A DNA stretch of 64,000 nucleotides from Flaveria trinervia (lineage: Eukaryota; Streptophyta; Magnoliopsida; Asterales; Asteraceae), in contig CM046447.1 of NCBI GenBank assembly GCA_025506515.1, forward strand, positions 86,983,852 through 87,047,851, written 5' to 3'. The notes beneath the pieces were generated by a model. It was not told where the DNA came from, did not search any database, and was given only the letters and a program-made list of their open reading frames with translations. The stretch's first letter is position 1; each line of letters opens with the position of its first letter. Shown piece after piece: positions 10,998-23,031 of this stretch. The position numbers and the translations under genes were made by a program.

Positions 10998-12291
10998 TGT
11001 CACATCCCGATGAAAATGTGGATCACTTGGGTGTGACTTTTAGCTTAAAATGCATTGATTACACAAGAAACATAACAAATAAATAAGATAAGTATATTAA
11101 CATAACATAATCATAGATAAGTAAGAGTTCATGTTATATTACAACTAAATTTACCAAATTTTAACATAACCCTATTACGAAAACTTTATTAACTGCTACA
11201 TCTTCAATAGCGATGGAGATGAGCATCCACCGTCAAACTAGAATCATACATGTTAACAGCTAGTTTGACACAAACTTTCCCTATCACCTCGTCCCAACCA
11301 TTATAAACACCAAATGAGAACAAAATACCGTTAATTATTATGAATAACTGAAAAAACATACTCAAAATAATCAACATGAAGTTAGGGAGATCATAAGTTT
11401 ATTTTCTGAACAAAATATATATTGATGCAACTTAAATAAGATTACAACCAATCCTACTTATTAGTCAAGTGATTCATAATTGTCACAAATACAAATCATA
11501 AATTCAGATAATATAACATCTTAACACTCATCTTGTTAGTGCAGGAATTATTTTTCTTAAATGCCGCTACATATATTATCAGACGATTTTGCATACGAAC
11601 TAATGGTTGTAACATAATGATAGTAATCATAAATCTTATTTATAAAAGCATCAATAAAAAACAATATGTTTTTCTCCAAAAATCATAAATATCAAAAAGG
11701 GTTATGAAACTCACATTTTATTCGAGCAAGAATCCTAAAAAATATTTATAGGTTGGAAATAATATTATTTCTTTAAAATTTTCAACACCTACCCATATAT
11801 CACCAAATTTCGATAGCAGAAACAACCAAAATCTAATTTAATATGTACAATTTTCAAATAATAACTATTTACACTTTACAATGATTAAATAAAACAAGAA
11901 AAACTACCTATGGGCTCTTAAAATTCACTAAAATTTTCGAGGATCTATATCAGTAAAATTCTATGATTTTTTTCCAATTTTATAATAATTAACTCAAATT
12001 TTACAAAAACTGTTCTTTTCAAAGTACCATATTTTATATAAATTTTTCATAATTTATTTCACATTTTCCAGTTTCTTCTTATATTCTAATCACAGAAAGT
12101 TATAAATTATATAACTTAGTAATATTAATGAATTAAGTCATTAAATTTTCTCAAAAATTCTTATAAAATATAAAGTCCATTATATAATTTTTCCAGGTCT
12201 TTACCAGGTCTGTAGCTTTCAAATGATATTTTCTTTGATTAACTTAAATAATTTATATAAATTAATTTACTTATTATAACTACACCAATAT
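10998..12291 (-). repeat. Degenerate gypsy LTR remnant, reverse orientation
   Basis: It starts TGTCACATCCCG, the mirror of LTR ends reading GGGATGTGACA. At about 11350-11395 a block (ACATACTCAAAATAATCAACATG, then GTTAGGGAGATC) resembles the mirror of the E2 LTR near 29930-29960. It is interrupted at 12292 by a solo LTR and may continue at 14463-14684. The relation to the E2 family is by eye and weak. Confidence 0.4.
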
Positions 12292-12774
12292 TGTAAGGCC
12301 CCGTTCCCGGGACGCTCACAGCTGGTAAATCAACACACATAAAACATATACTTTACCTTTAATCATTCATAAAACATTGCAGCGGAAACATAAAACAAAT
12401 GGCATTTCATTTCATCATAAAAACTTTTGCAAAATAATACATCGTTTGTTGGTTACAAAATTACATTGTTGTATTACATCACAAAAGCTTTAAATAAACG
12501 GATGTCATCCAAAAGAGCTGAGTAGCCGCCTCGTGCCACCCTCAGCAACGTTTACCTGCCAACTGAAAATGTATAAAAGTCAGCGTTGCTGAGTGAGTTC
12601 TAGTTTTATAATAAAACATACATAAAATCGTTATTTATTTCTTTTCAGAGTCCATACTATACGTTCATTCGTTCGTGATCATACATCATACGTACATACA
12701 GATAATATCATTATTATCTTCAATTACGTTCGTTAACCTTCGTTCATTCATTACATCTAGTGACATGTACATTA

Positions 12775-12927
12775 CCCCGAACATTGTGCACGAAGCTGGT
12801 TACTGGGCCTGAGGTCTTTCATAGACCCCGAACATTGTGCACGAAGCTGGTTACTAGGCCTGAGGTCTTTCATAGACCCCGAAAATTGTGCATGAAGCTG
12901 ACTCCAGTACCTGGGGCAAGTGGCAAG
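12775..12927. repeat. 51-bp tandem repeat inside the solo LTR, three units
   Basis: Units begin at 12775, 12826 and 12877 with CCCCGAA(C/A)ATTGTGCA(C/T)GAAG. The first two are nearly identical and the third degenerates after about 25 bases. Confidence 0.9.
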
Positions 12928-13437
12928 GATCCCATACATATGGTCAATCACAAGGATTGGACCCCAGTATGCATCCTTCTGGGGTGGCTAACCCGCACAC
13001 AGTTGAGCTAACACCCTTCATTGGGTGTGGACCCGCATACATTTGCTTGCAAGACTTTTTACGTTCATTCATTCGTTAATGCATGCATTCATTAATCATG
13101 TTCCTCTTTCATTATCATTCAGTTTACGTTACATAATACTTTCGGCTCATTCAATAACATAACACGTAAAGCCATGGAAAGATAAACATTCATCATTATA
13201 GGAACATAACATACCATGCCATTCATACATCATCACACAGGGAATCATACATACATAACATACATCACGCATATTTATGCAACATCAGCATCATAAGCAT
13301 TAATCACAATGCATAACATGCCCCTCATACCATCTATGACCCCAAAAGTCAACTTATATAGTCCCCCAGGAATTTCCCAAGTCAAAGCCTACTTTACACA
13401 TTTTCCCAAAAATCAAAAAAAATATTCTAAATCCTAG

Positions 13438-13845
13438 GGGCATGGGCACTATTCAGGCGCATGGACACTATTCAGGCACATGTGGAACACTTAGGCGCAT
13501 GGGCCACTTTCAGGCGCATGAGCACTATGCAGGCGCATGGGGAAACACAGTCAAATCCAGCCCAGTTTTGGGAGCATGGGTACTATTCAGGCGCATGAGC
13601 CACTTGGGCGCATGGGCCACTTAGGCGCATGAGCACTATTGGGGCGCTTGGCCCTACACTTAGTCATCCGACTAAAATTTCTAGGCGCATGAGCCACTGT
13701 TCAGGCGCATGGGCTATACTTAGACTTTTCTAAGGCAAATTTTGGGCGCATGAGCTACTGTTTAGGCGCATGACTTACACTTAATTCTTTCTAAGGCAAT
13801 TTCAGACGTATGAACACTTATCTAGGCGCATGAGCATTCTGTAAA
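13438..13845. repeat. Cluster of GGCGCATG motifs in the solo LTR
   Basis: The octamer GGCGCATG (CATGCGCC in LTR orientation) and one-base variants recur more than a dozen times at irregular 15-40 base spacing. The same motif fills the equivalent part of both E3 LTRs. Confidence 0.85.
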
Positions 13846-14794
13846 CATGTTTCTAGGATATTTTCAACCCTAATCATCAAACCCATCAGTTCTAAGCATA
13901 ATGTGGCTATTCTAAACATGAATAACCTATAAACATCCAAGAACCAACATCCAACATACACAATACATACAGGTATTCACACATAAACTTTGTAAAATCA
14001 TTTTAATACGTTTTCAGCCCCAAAGATAGTTTAAAACATGTAAAAATCAGGGTCTAGAACTCACCTGGTGCAACTTGGGTGTTCTTCCTTTTAACCCGCT
14101 TGCAAGAGTTCAAAACACCTAGAAACAACATCCAAACACATACACATGAGCACAAACACAACACATACGCACATAATCACATAACCGGGCTAAAACCCGT
14201 CATAAACACATAAAAACCGTGAATTCTTACCTTGAATTCGATTTCTTTTTCTTCTTCTACAAAACCGAGAGTTCCTCTGCTCTCTCTCTAAAACCGAAGA
14301 AGATGATGATGTGAAATGAGGGTGGGCGGCCATGCCCACCTTTACACCAACTTTTCAAAGATTTTTGTTCTTTTTATATTTTTAGTCCCTCCACTTGGAC
14401 CTTATTACCTTTCTTGCTTTTATTCTTCATATCTTGACTTTTAAAAATAACCGGGTGTTACAAAAAATTAAAGAAACTTATTTCTAATATTTTCTAACAA
14501 GTTCTTAATTTTATTCCCACAATCACATTCATTTAAATATTTAATTAATTTCATCAAGAATATTAGATTTTTACTCTTTTTAATTGTAAATTTTATATTA
14601 AAAGCTTTGTTTTTAAAAAGTTTTCTTAATTTTAAATCTCTATGCTTATGATTTTTACAAGAAAATCAAAGGTTATTTGGTTTTTGTTGGACCAAAAGAA
14701 CAATGAGCCAAGATCAGAAAACCTCTAAGTCCCACATGATATCACAACAACTGCTGAATGCTTCATCAGCAGTTCTACAAGTGCTGAAGACTTC

Positions 14795-15040
14795 AACAGC
14801 TGAAGAATACAAGTGCTGAAGCTGAAGACTAAAGTGCTGAAGTCCAACAGCTGAAGAACACAAGTGCTGAAGCTGAAGACTAAAGTGCTGAAGTCCAACA
14901 GCTGAAGAACACAAGTGCTGAAGCTGAAGACTAAAGTGCTGAAGTCCAACAGCTGAAGAACACAAGTGCTGAAGCTGAAGACCAAGTACTGAAGGTTAAC
15001 AGCTGAAGAATACAAGTGCTGAAGCTGAAGACCAAAGTAC
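14795..15040. repeat. 51-bp tandem repeat of CTGAAG motifs in the copia LTR
   Basis: Units starting TGCTGAAGTCCAACAGCTGA occur at 14835, 14886 and 14937 with a period of 51 bases. Partial units lie on either side. The core CTGAAG recurs throughout the LTR to about 15440. Confidence 0.9.
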
Positions 15041-15485
15041 TGAAGTTCAAGAGCTGAAGAGTCCACAAGTGCTGAAGATCAACAACTGATGTACAAAGTC
15101 TGAAGACAAAGACTGAAGACATTCAGCTAATGACATCTACTGAAGTCATCAGCTGATGAAACGTCTGAAGTTCAAGTCTGAAGACCAAGTGCTGAAGTTT
15201 CAGTAGTTTGTCACAACAGCTGAAGAGTACTTCTTCAGTAGTTGTGTTTATCAGTAGTTTTATGTTTTTACTTTCAGTAGTTTTGTAAAACGACTGAAGA
15301 GCTTGTTCTTCAGTCGTTGTAGTTTCAGTAGTTTCTTATCAGTAGTTTTGTAATAAGTAAACACTTAGCTTCTTGTAAGAAGATGTCAGCTGCTTGACAT
15401 CTTCAGTAGTTTTAGTGTTTCAGTAGTTTGTTAAATAACGGTTAGATGTCACTATCAAGTGACATCAGCCTACGTCATCTTTCCT

Positions 15486-15492
15486 TATATAA
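15486..15492 (+). promoter_or_regulatory. TATA box of the copia LTR
   Basis: TATATAA is centred in the 12-base palindrome CCTTATATAAGG, about 215 bases before the LTR end. This is the usual place for the start of element transcription. Confidence 0.55.
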
Positions 15493-15703
15493 GGAAGAAT
15501 GACCTAAATTGTAATTGAGCTAAAGCCATGCCAAAGCGTGTGATTGAATGAAATATTCATTTTGCAGAAACTTTCTCTCTCTATAACTAATTCTGTTCAT
15601 TGCTATATCTTTGGTATTCTTGCTCGAATTGTGCTAGTTGGTACTCTATTCCGCTGCTGAAATCATTCGAATCGATCAAACTAGATGCTGAGATCCTATC
15701 AAA

Positions 15704-15715
15704 TGGTATCAGAGC
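15704..15715 (+). other. Primer-binding site of the copia element
   Basis: TGGTATCAGAGC follows the LTR by two bases and is complementary to the initiator methionine tRNA 3' end. Confidence 0.9.
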
Positions 15716-15909
15716 GGTTAATCATTGATCGATCTAACAATTGATCATTGAAACTGCTCATTTGCTCTAAGTTTGATCGAACTAGCAAATTCGCATGAAT
15801 CTGTTATAGAGATTGAAGTTCTGTCGCTTTTGGCTATTTTAATTGAGGTTCTTAGTGGTTTTGAGCTAAATTTGTTTTGCTTATCTTGAATTTGTCTGAA
15901 TTTTCGAAA

Positions 15910-18760
15910 ATGACTACACATTCTAATGATCCACACAATACTGGTTCCTCAACCAAGCCTCCGATGCTGGTTAGGAATGAGTATAACATTTGGTAACGAA
16001 GAATGCTCCATCACCTGTCTGTCAATAGTTCAGGTTGTTGGACATCCGTGGTACATGGACCACATAAGCCAATGGTGAATCATCCGGAAACAAATCAGTT
16101 GATTCCGAAGAAGAAGGAACAATACTCTGATGAGGACAAGAAGTTGTTTGAGATTGATGCTAAAGCCCATGGAATTCTGGCCATGGCACTGCCTAATAAA
16201 ATCTATTCCGGGCTTATGCATCATGAAACTGCTCATGACCTTTGGAATGCACTGAAAGAACAATTTGGTGGCACTGATGAGGTCTTAGCAAACAACAGGG
16301 AAATCCTCGCCCAACAGTATGAGACTTTTGCTCATAGAAAGGGTGAGACTCTGACTCAGCAGTTTGAGCGGTTTTCATGTTTAATCTCTGAGTTGAAAAT
16401 GGTTAAACATTAATATACCAAAAGCCAAATGAACCACAGATTCCTCAGATCATTGCCTGAGAGATGGGACACATATACAATTGTCCTACGCTCCAGTGCA
16501 AATCTGGATAGTCTATCTCTCACCCAACTTCATGGGAAACTGCTTACATTCGAAAGAGAGATAGAGCAGAAAAGGAAACTGGCTTCATCTGGTAAGCTCA
16601 CTGAAGACTTTGTACCAGGCAACACTGCCTTGGTTGGTCATGAGTCAGAATATGCTTCATCTAAATGCCAGTATGATGAGCATATTGATTTCTCTTCAAA
16701 CACTTCTGATTCTGCATTTGTGAGTGTTGATAGTCAGTTTACTGTGTGTAATAATGACAATCTATGCTTCATCATGGATGATCTCAAGGGGATTGCTGAT
16801 GATGACTTAGAAGAGATGGATATTTTGAGCCAAATGGCCTTGATAAATATCAGATCTCAGAAGTTCTACAAAAGAACTGGAAGAAAGTTCCCAGGACTCT
16901 CTGGCAAAACCAAAGTTGGTTTTGACAAGAGTAAGTTGAGGTGTCACAAATGCCACAGGCTTGGACACTTTGCTAGAGAATGTAGATCATCTGGATCTAA
17001 TTCTTCTGCACCCTTTATGACTTTCCCTGGAAATAGTCAACAACATAGAGGGCAACATCCTGTCAATTCTGGTCATCATTCTCAACCACAATCTCCTGCA
17101 TATTTTGTTCCTCAGGGTCCAATGCCATATCCTTACCCTTGTTATTACATGCCACAAACCAGTCAGGTTCAAGCACCCATTGCTTAACAACCACATGCTC
17201 TTCCTGAGCCTCAACCATCTCAATCTCATCAACCTCCTCAACCTCAACAACACAGCTTCTTCACCCCTGGAGTTGTTGACTGGAGCAGTTTACCAGATGA
17301 CATGTCTGGTCATAAACAACTGTTCACAGGTGCTGGTCAACATGGTGGTGACAGTCCTTTTGGGAATCTGGCACTTATGGCTCTGGAGTCTGCAGATGGA
17401 TCATCCTCAAATGCCTCTTCATCACAGGTATCACAGGTATCCTCTGAGGCTAAGGCCAAATTATGCTCTGAAACATGCATAGCAGCATTTGCCTCTATTA
17501 GAGAAGCAAATGTAGCTTTAATTAATAAGAACATAGAGATAGAAAAGATCATTTCCAAAAGAAAAGCTGAGTTTGAGTCTATGCTTAAAGAGAAAAATGA
17601 TGAGATTTATAAACTTAAATGCCAAATCACTGATGATAAGGCTAGGGAAGAGGTACTTTTAGAAAAGTACAAAGACCTCAAATAAACCCTTGCAGTCACC
17701 CAAGTAGAGTGTGATCGATGGGTACAATCATGCAAAGGTTTTGAAATGCTTCTTAGTAAGCAATCAGCTTCCAATGTGAAGTTTGGCATTGGTTATAATC
17801 ACACTGCTCCTCCTACAGATTTTGCTTCAAGAGCAGAAGTGAAATCTGATGGAGAAAGCAATAGCCAATCCACCTCATCATGTTATTCACTTTCTGATAG
17901 AGCACCATCAGAAGTTGAAGTTAGTATTATTCCCTCGTTGAACCTATCAACTGATCTTGATGGTTCAAATACTGACACTCACATGATCAAAGAGTTGGAT
18001 CAACTCAGGAGTTATTTCTGGAAGTCCTGAAAGGACTGGAGAGCAAGATTTAACACCTGAAGTTCAAACTCCAACTACTGTCAGCACTAAAGAGAAGAAA
18101 ACTGTCAATAGAAAGGGTTTGAAGACTACTAAAGAGGAAGTCAAGAAAGCAAATAGTGCTTCCAAAGTGCTGAAGAACAAGTCTTCAGTAGTTTCATTCT
18201 CTTTTGATGATCAACATAAGATGAAGAAGAAACCATGTGAAATATGTGGTTTGTTCAATCATCTTACCGATGATTGTTGGTACAAAAAAGGATCCAAACT
18301 CAAACATAAAGAGGAAATTAAAGAGAAAATGGTTAAAATGAAAACTGAGTTTGAAGCCATATTTGTACCAGCAACATCAAATCCTGTAACCCTTAAGTCC
18401 AAAAAGAAATCCAAAAAGGAAGGGGTTAAACAGGTAACAGCTGAGATTGTTCAAAAGAAGAAGGTGCAACATAGGAACTTATCAAACTCCAATGCCAATG
18501 TGTCTGGAGAGCTGAAAGCTTTATCACAAAATCAGACACAGCTGGTTACGATGGTTCAACATCTATTGGGAAGAGTTAACCAATTAGATGTTCCTATGTT
18601 GAAACCATAGAAAAGGAGGTCCAAGCCAAAGGATTCCTTTTCTTCACCATCTTCTTCCTCTCAGGCTGTTGTTTCCAACAAACCTGTTAGTTTACCATCT
18701 GTTGATGAGAACAGGCCCAAAACCAAAAAGGTTTGGGTCTCAAAATCTAACTAATTTATT
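15910..18760 (+). pseudogene. gag: copia gag with two zinc knuckles, several stops
   Basis: The first ATG after the primer site, at 15910, begins MTTHSNDPHN and leads into PPMLVRNEYNIW, the usual gag start. A TAA follows at about 15994-15996. The main frames are 16003-16413, 16429-17187, 17302-17685 and 18119-18610. The capsid-like region includes ALKEQFGGTDEV. One zinc knuckle is at about 16939-16980 (CHKCHRLGHFAREC) and a second at about 18235-18280 (CEICGLFNHLTDDC). A coiled, lysine- and glutamate-rich stretch lies at 17500-17685. Several stops fit single C-to-T changes at glutamine codons. The role in active copies is particle formation and RNA binding. Confidence 0.8.
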
Positions 18761-18765
18761 GTGTT

Positions 18766-19116
18766 TTGCAGGGTTCTTCAACATGCCACAGAGGCATCTG
18801 GTATGTAGACAGTGGAGGATCCATGCATATGACAGGAAACAGATCACTTCTTAATGACTACTCTCAAGGAAGGAAGGGGTTTGTGTCATTTGGCAATGAT
18901 GCAAAGGGTTACATCATCGGCAAAGGCTTTGTTTCCAATGGGGAAATAAAGTTTGATGATGTTAACCATGTGGAAAATCTCAAGTACAACCTCTTGAGTG
19001 CCAGTCAAATGTGTGACAAAGGCCATGTTGCTCTTTTCACCAGTCAGAACTGTCGGATTCTGTCATCCAAAGTTCTAAGTTTGATTGATAAGGTGTTGGA
19101 TGAATACACTCTCTGA
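18766..19116 (+). pseudogene. pol: copia protease region
   Basis: The frame holds GIWYVDSGGSMHMTGNRSLL. The family motif is WYVDSGCSRHMTG, so the catalytic Asp-Ser-Gly is present but the neighbouring Cys and Arg are changed. It continues into the conserved LKYNLLSASQMCDKGH block. The frame ends at a TGA after DEYTL at 19114-19116. No complete polyprotein can be made. Confidence 0.85.
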
Positions 19117-19291
19117 AGGCCAACAGGACAGGAAGAGTGTATGCCTTAGATATTTCCAAGAAAATAGATCTCAATGGCCATCCTTGCCTATTTTCCAAGG
19201 CTTCCCCTCAACAATCTACTCTATGGCATAGAAGGCTGGGTCATGTTAATCTCAAAAACATAAATCAGCTGATAAACCATGGTTTAGTAAG
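19117..19291 (+). pseudogene. pol: copia GAG-pre-integrase fragment, truncated
   Basis: The translation includes RVYALDISKKID and QSTLWHRRLGHVNLKNINQL, the HX-rich pre-integrase block that precedes the integrase core. Recognisable similarity stops at about 19291, where the element has been cut or deleted. Confidence 0.8.
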
Positions 19292-19622
19292 TATCAGTTT
19301 TCATGATCATTCTTTGATGATGTGTTTTTAGATCATATGTGTTTGTTTTAAACACATATGGATCCTTTAATATGGTTAAGAATCTAATCTTTTAGTTGAA
19401 ACAGTCACTAAGAAATTAATGGTTTAGTTGAGGTGGTCTGTTTGGTGTTTGATTCCAAGTTCTTGAATTGGAATAGGTCTTGATAAGAAGATGATGATGA
19501 GATGGTTGGTGACTTGAAAATCGAGAGAAGGAAGTGTTGATAATCTTGGGGCCGATTGATGATAGGGTTATGATGGTTTATGGTGGTTCGTAGTGAGGGT
19601 GCTTGTTGATTATGGAGGTGGA
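19292..19622. other. Unassigned sequence split by E2
   Basis: No motif was recognised. By its target duplication the sequence continues at 30209 on the other side of E2, so 19292-19622 plus 30209-30720 was one block before E2 inserted. It is G/T-rich on the plus strand and may be an older repeat. Confidence 0.45.
19618..19622. repeat. Target-site duplication of E2, left (GTGGA)
   Basis: GTGGA directly before the E2 5' LTR is repeated at 30209-30213 directly after the 3' LTR. This fixes the element boundaries despite two nested insertions. Confidence 0.85.
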
Positions 19623-20834
19623 TATAACATCATGTATTTTTTTGTTTAACTAATAGTTAACTTCGTTAAATTTTTGTAAGGATCATGGTTGGCATTTATG
19701 AACTTTATGAATTATTTATATTTATTTTCTTAGATGTTATTGATCTAAGCTAATAATTAAGTATTGAAATAGGCATAGCAATTATAATGATAATAACAAT
19801 AATAATAAAAGTGATAATAACAATAATTATAAATGTAAAAGTAATAACAATAATAATAGTATCATTATTAATAATAATAATAACATTATATATTTATAAT
19901 AGAATAAATAAGAATAATAATAATAATGTTAACAAAAAATAGTAATGATAATAATAATTATATCAATTTATAAAATTAGTGAACTAAAAAAATGTCTGAA
20001 ACTTATAGAAAATAAATTTTAAGGGGGTTTATTGTTAACTTAGAACCTTTAATAACAAGGTTTGGGCATAAAATAATAACAACTTAAACTACAAGCACCA
20101 AATGTGTAACTTCAAAAGTTACACCCCAACCCCCGCCCACTTTGAGCCCGCAATTCCGACGGCCGTTCCGGCCATCGCCGGCGAGCTCCGGTGACCACGA
20201 TTATCTATTGTGAAACCTTTTTAAGACTAGCAAAAAGGCACCAATCAAACCATATTAGTATCGCGAACTCAAACCTATGGGCAATTGGGTCACTACAAAA
20301 TGTTCGAGAACTTATCGCGAACTCAAACCTTTTTAAAGAGTATTGAACCAAAATTAACATCAAAATCAGTTCATAATCGTTCAATGTACAAAATGTGTTG
20401 ATTAATCAAATTAAACGATTAGAAATGTTCGAATAATCAATTACAAACTTAATACATCGTTTAAATTGAATTAAACCATCGATAAACAGGTTTTAGTAAC
20501 CGAAATAATCGAATAGAACTTGAAGCTCGTTCGACACCTTAACGAGCAAATCAAACCTATATAACACAGGGCAAATGTCCCATTCGATCCCTTTCAACCC
20601 TCTGTGAACCATAATTCTTGATACACACACTCAAACAATCAAAATTTAGGCTTGTTCATCGCAAGGTTAAGCGAGGCTAATCCATAATTCCATCTTAATC
20701 AAGTAACTGTGTTACATCATTCGACTTGATTACACCTAGGGATCAAAAGCCCTAAGGTTAATCGGGTTGAATCATTCGATTTGGCTTTTAATTTTGAGAT
20801 TTCATAAATTAGGGTTAATCGGGTTGAATCATTC
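19623..20834 (+). repeat. Partial 5' LTR of E2
   Basis: It begins TATAACATCATG (TG mutated to TA) and matches the first 1.15 kb of the 3' LTR at 27613, including an (ATA)n-rich tract at 19774-19960. It ends by fusion to reverse transcriptase at about 20835, next to a 25-base duplicated segment. Confidence 0.9.
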
Positions 20835-20995
20835 GATCTACGCTCTTGTTATCATCAATTACATGTCCACGATGACGACATTCCAATGACCACTTTTCGT
20901 ACTCGATATGGACATTACGAGTTCATGGTTATGCCTTTTGGCTTGACCAATGCACCTGCCGTGTTCATGGATCTCATGAATCGAGTATGTAAACC
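20835..20995 (+). pseudogene. pol: E2 reverse transcriptase, part 1
   Basis: The frame from GATCTACGC reads DLRSCYHQL, then TTFRTRYGHYEFMVMPFGLT and MDLMNRVCKP. It stops at the insertion point of the copia LTR and resumes at 21999 with YLDKFVIMFIDD. Confidence 0.9.
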
Positions 20996-21993
20996 TGTTA
21001 ATATCAGTGATCTACGTTTGATTGATTAGAGAGTATTGTAGCGGAAATCAAACAATGAATTAGACAATTCACAAGAACACAATTAATATTCAATATAAAA
21101 GTAAACGGTTATAGAGAGAGAGAATTCTGCGAAAGATATTTCATTCAATATGCGCTTTCGTGGTAATAGAATGTCACACGTACAATTAGGTCAACATCTC
21201 TTATATAGGAGATGTGACGTCTGCTGATGTCACTTAATAGTGACATCTAACAGAATTATTCAAACTACTGATAGTTAACACAACTACTGAAGATGTCAAA
21301 CAGCTGACATCTTCTTACAAAAATACTAAGTGTTAACTATCACTACAACTACTGAAAAGAAACTACTGAAACTACAACGACTGAAGAACATGCTCTTCAG
21401 TCGTTTTACAAGTACTGAAATAGAAAAGAAAACTACTGAAAGAAAACCATCACAACAACTGAAAAATGCTTCTTCAGCTATTGTAACAAACTCTGAAGGC
21501 ATCAGTACTTGTACTTGAACTTCAGTTGTTGTCATCAACTGATGTCTTCAGCTGTTGTCTTCAGTCTTTGTACTTCAGCTGTTGATCTTCAGTACTTTAG
21601 TCTTCAGCTGTTGATCTTCAGACTTTGGTCTTCAGCTGTTGAAGTCTTCAGTACTTTAGTCTTCAGCTTTTTAAGTCTTCAGTACTTTAGTCTTCAGCTG
21701 TTGAAGTCTTCAGTACTTTAGTCTTCAGCTTTTTAAGTCTTCAGTACTTTAGTCTTTAGCTGTTGAAGTCTTCAGTACTTTAGTCTTCAGCTTTTTAAGT
21801 CTTCAGTACTTTAGTCTTCAGCTGTTGATCTTCAGACTTTGGTCTTTAGCTGTTGAAGTCTTCAGTACTTTGTTCTTCAGCTGTTGCTCTTCAGACTTTG
21901 TCAAACAGCTGATCAAGTCTTCAGCAGTTGTTGTGATGTCTGTGGGACTTAGAGGTTTTTCTTATCAGGCTCATTGGTTTTTTTGGTCCAACA
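20996..21993 (-). mobile_element. Solo copia LTR inserted in E2 reverse transcriptase
   Basis: The 998-bp segment has TG...CA ends and is flanked by AAACC at 20991-20995 and 21994-21998. Its mirror begins TGTTGGACCAAAA, like the copia LTR at 14685. It lacks internal sequence, so it arose by LTR-LTR recombination after insertion. A long array of CTGAAG-type repeats lies at 21540-21910. Confidence 0.92.
21575..21900. repeat. 31-bp tandem repeats in the solo copia LTR
   Basis: Units of 31 bases built on GTCTTCAGTACTTTAGTCTT, ending in CAGCTGTTGAA or CAGCTTTTTAA, alternate for about ten units. The related LTR at 14685 uses the same core in a 51-base unit. Confidence 0.85.
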
Positions 21994-21998
21994 AAACC

Positions 21999-23026
21999 GT
22001 ATTTGGATAAATTTGTGATCATGTTCATTGATGACATTCTGATCTATTCCAAGACGAAAATTGACCACGAGATGCACTTGCGACAAGTTCTCGAACTTTT
22101 AAAGAAGGAGCAACTATACGCCAAGTTTTCCAAGTGTGAGTTCTGGCTATTAGAAGTTCAATTCTTGTGACATGTGGTGAATAGCCAAGGAATTCACATT
22201 GATCCTACTAAAATAGAAGCCAAGAAAAGTTGGTGTGTTCCCACAACCCAAACCGAGGTTCATTCTTTTCTGGGTTTAGCGGGGTACTACCGTAGATTCA
22301 TAACAAACTTTTGAAAGATTGCTAAACCACTAACGATGCTAACCCAAAAGAACCGACTCTTTGATTGGGGACCTGAACAAGAAGAGGCTTTTGAGACATT
22401 GAAACGTAAGCTATGTAACGCTACTATTCTAACACTCCCCAATGGGAACGATGATGTCACTATGTACTATGATGCTTCTAATCAAGGCCTTGGTTGCGTT
22501 CTTATGCAACAAGGAAAATTCATAGCATACGCGTCAAGACAATTGAAGGTTTATGAAGTGAACTACACAACTCACGATCTTGAACTTGGTGTTGTGGTGT
22601 TCGCTTTGAAGATCTGACGACACTATCTTTATGGGACGCAATGCATAGTCTACACCGATCATAAGAGTCTCCAACACATGTTCAATCAAAAGGATCTCAA
22701 CATGAGACAAAGACGTTGGATCGAGTTGAATAGCGACTACGAATGTGACATTCGCTATCACCCTGGGAAGGCGAATGTTGTAGCCGACGCGCTGAGCCGC
22801 AACGTCCACAATAAGACTGCCTCGCTTCAAGAAATCCGAGATCGAAGACAATGGTTTGACATGTTAAGGGAATTTGATACCAAGATTCATGTGGATGTTA
22901 ACGAGCCTACAATCATGCCTCAAAACATAAGGATTGATAGTGACCTCGAGTTATGCATTCGCGAGGCTCAATAAGCAGCACTAACTGACGAAGGGAAAGA
23001 TGAAGATTTGGTGACAACCGGAGACA
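21999..23026 (+). pseudogene. pol: E2 reverse transcriptase part 2 and RNase H
   Basis: After the copia LTR the frame resumes with IMFIDDILIYSK (catalytic Asp-Asp), KFSKCEFWL and FLGLAGYYRRFITNF. RNase H follows with MYYDASNQGLGCVL, QLKVYEVNYTTHDLEL, VYTDHKSLQHMF and HPGKANVVADALSRN. Stops: TGA at about 22168 (Gly of FLGH), TGA at about 22312 (Ser of NFSK), TGA at about 22616 (Trp of IWRH) and TAA at 22972-22974. Sequence homologous to the RNase H-integrase linker runs to 23026, where E4 is inserted. Confidence 0.88.
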
Positions 23027-23031
23027 AAACT

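Larger units (their letters stand above)
12292..14462 (-). mobile_element. Solo LTR of the E1 family (gypsy chromovirus)
   Basis: The segment runs from TGTAAGGCCCCG to CCGGGTGTTACA, the exact mirror of an LTR with TGTAACACCCGG and GGGCCTTACA ends (TG...CA on the coding orientation). No internal element sequence adjoins either end, so it is a solo LTR, normally produced by recombination between two LTRs. The flanks (AATAT left, AAAAA right) do not form a clear target duplication. It carries three 51-bp tandem repeats and a cluster of GGCGCATG motifs, described separately. Confidence 0.85.
14685..15701 (+). repeat. 5' LTR of the copia element
   Basis: It runs from TGTTGGACC to CTATCA (1017 bp), two bases before the primer site. 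The start matches the mirror of the solo LTR end at 21993 (TGTTGGACCAAAA). It contains a TATATAA box at 15486-15492 within the palindrome CCTTATATAAGG, a likely LTR promoter. Confidence 0.9.
14685..19291 (+). mobile_element. Ty1/copia retrotransposon, 3'-truncated
   Basis: The order is 5' LTR, methionine-tRNA primer site, long gag with two zinc knuckles, protease and GAG-pre-integrase domain. Protease before integrase, with no preceding reverse transcriptase, is copia order. The element stops just after the pre-integrase domain near 19291. The integrase core, reverse transcriptase, RNase H and 3' LTR are absent. A solo LTR of the same family lies at 20996-21993. The right boundary is approximate. 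Confidence 0.85.
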
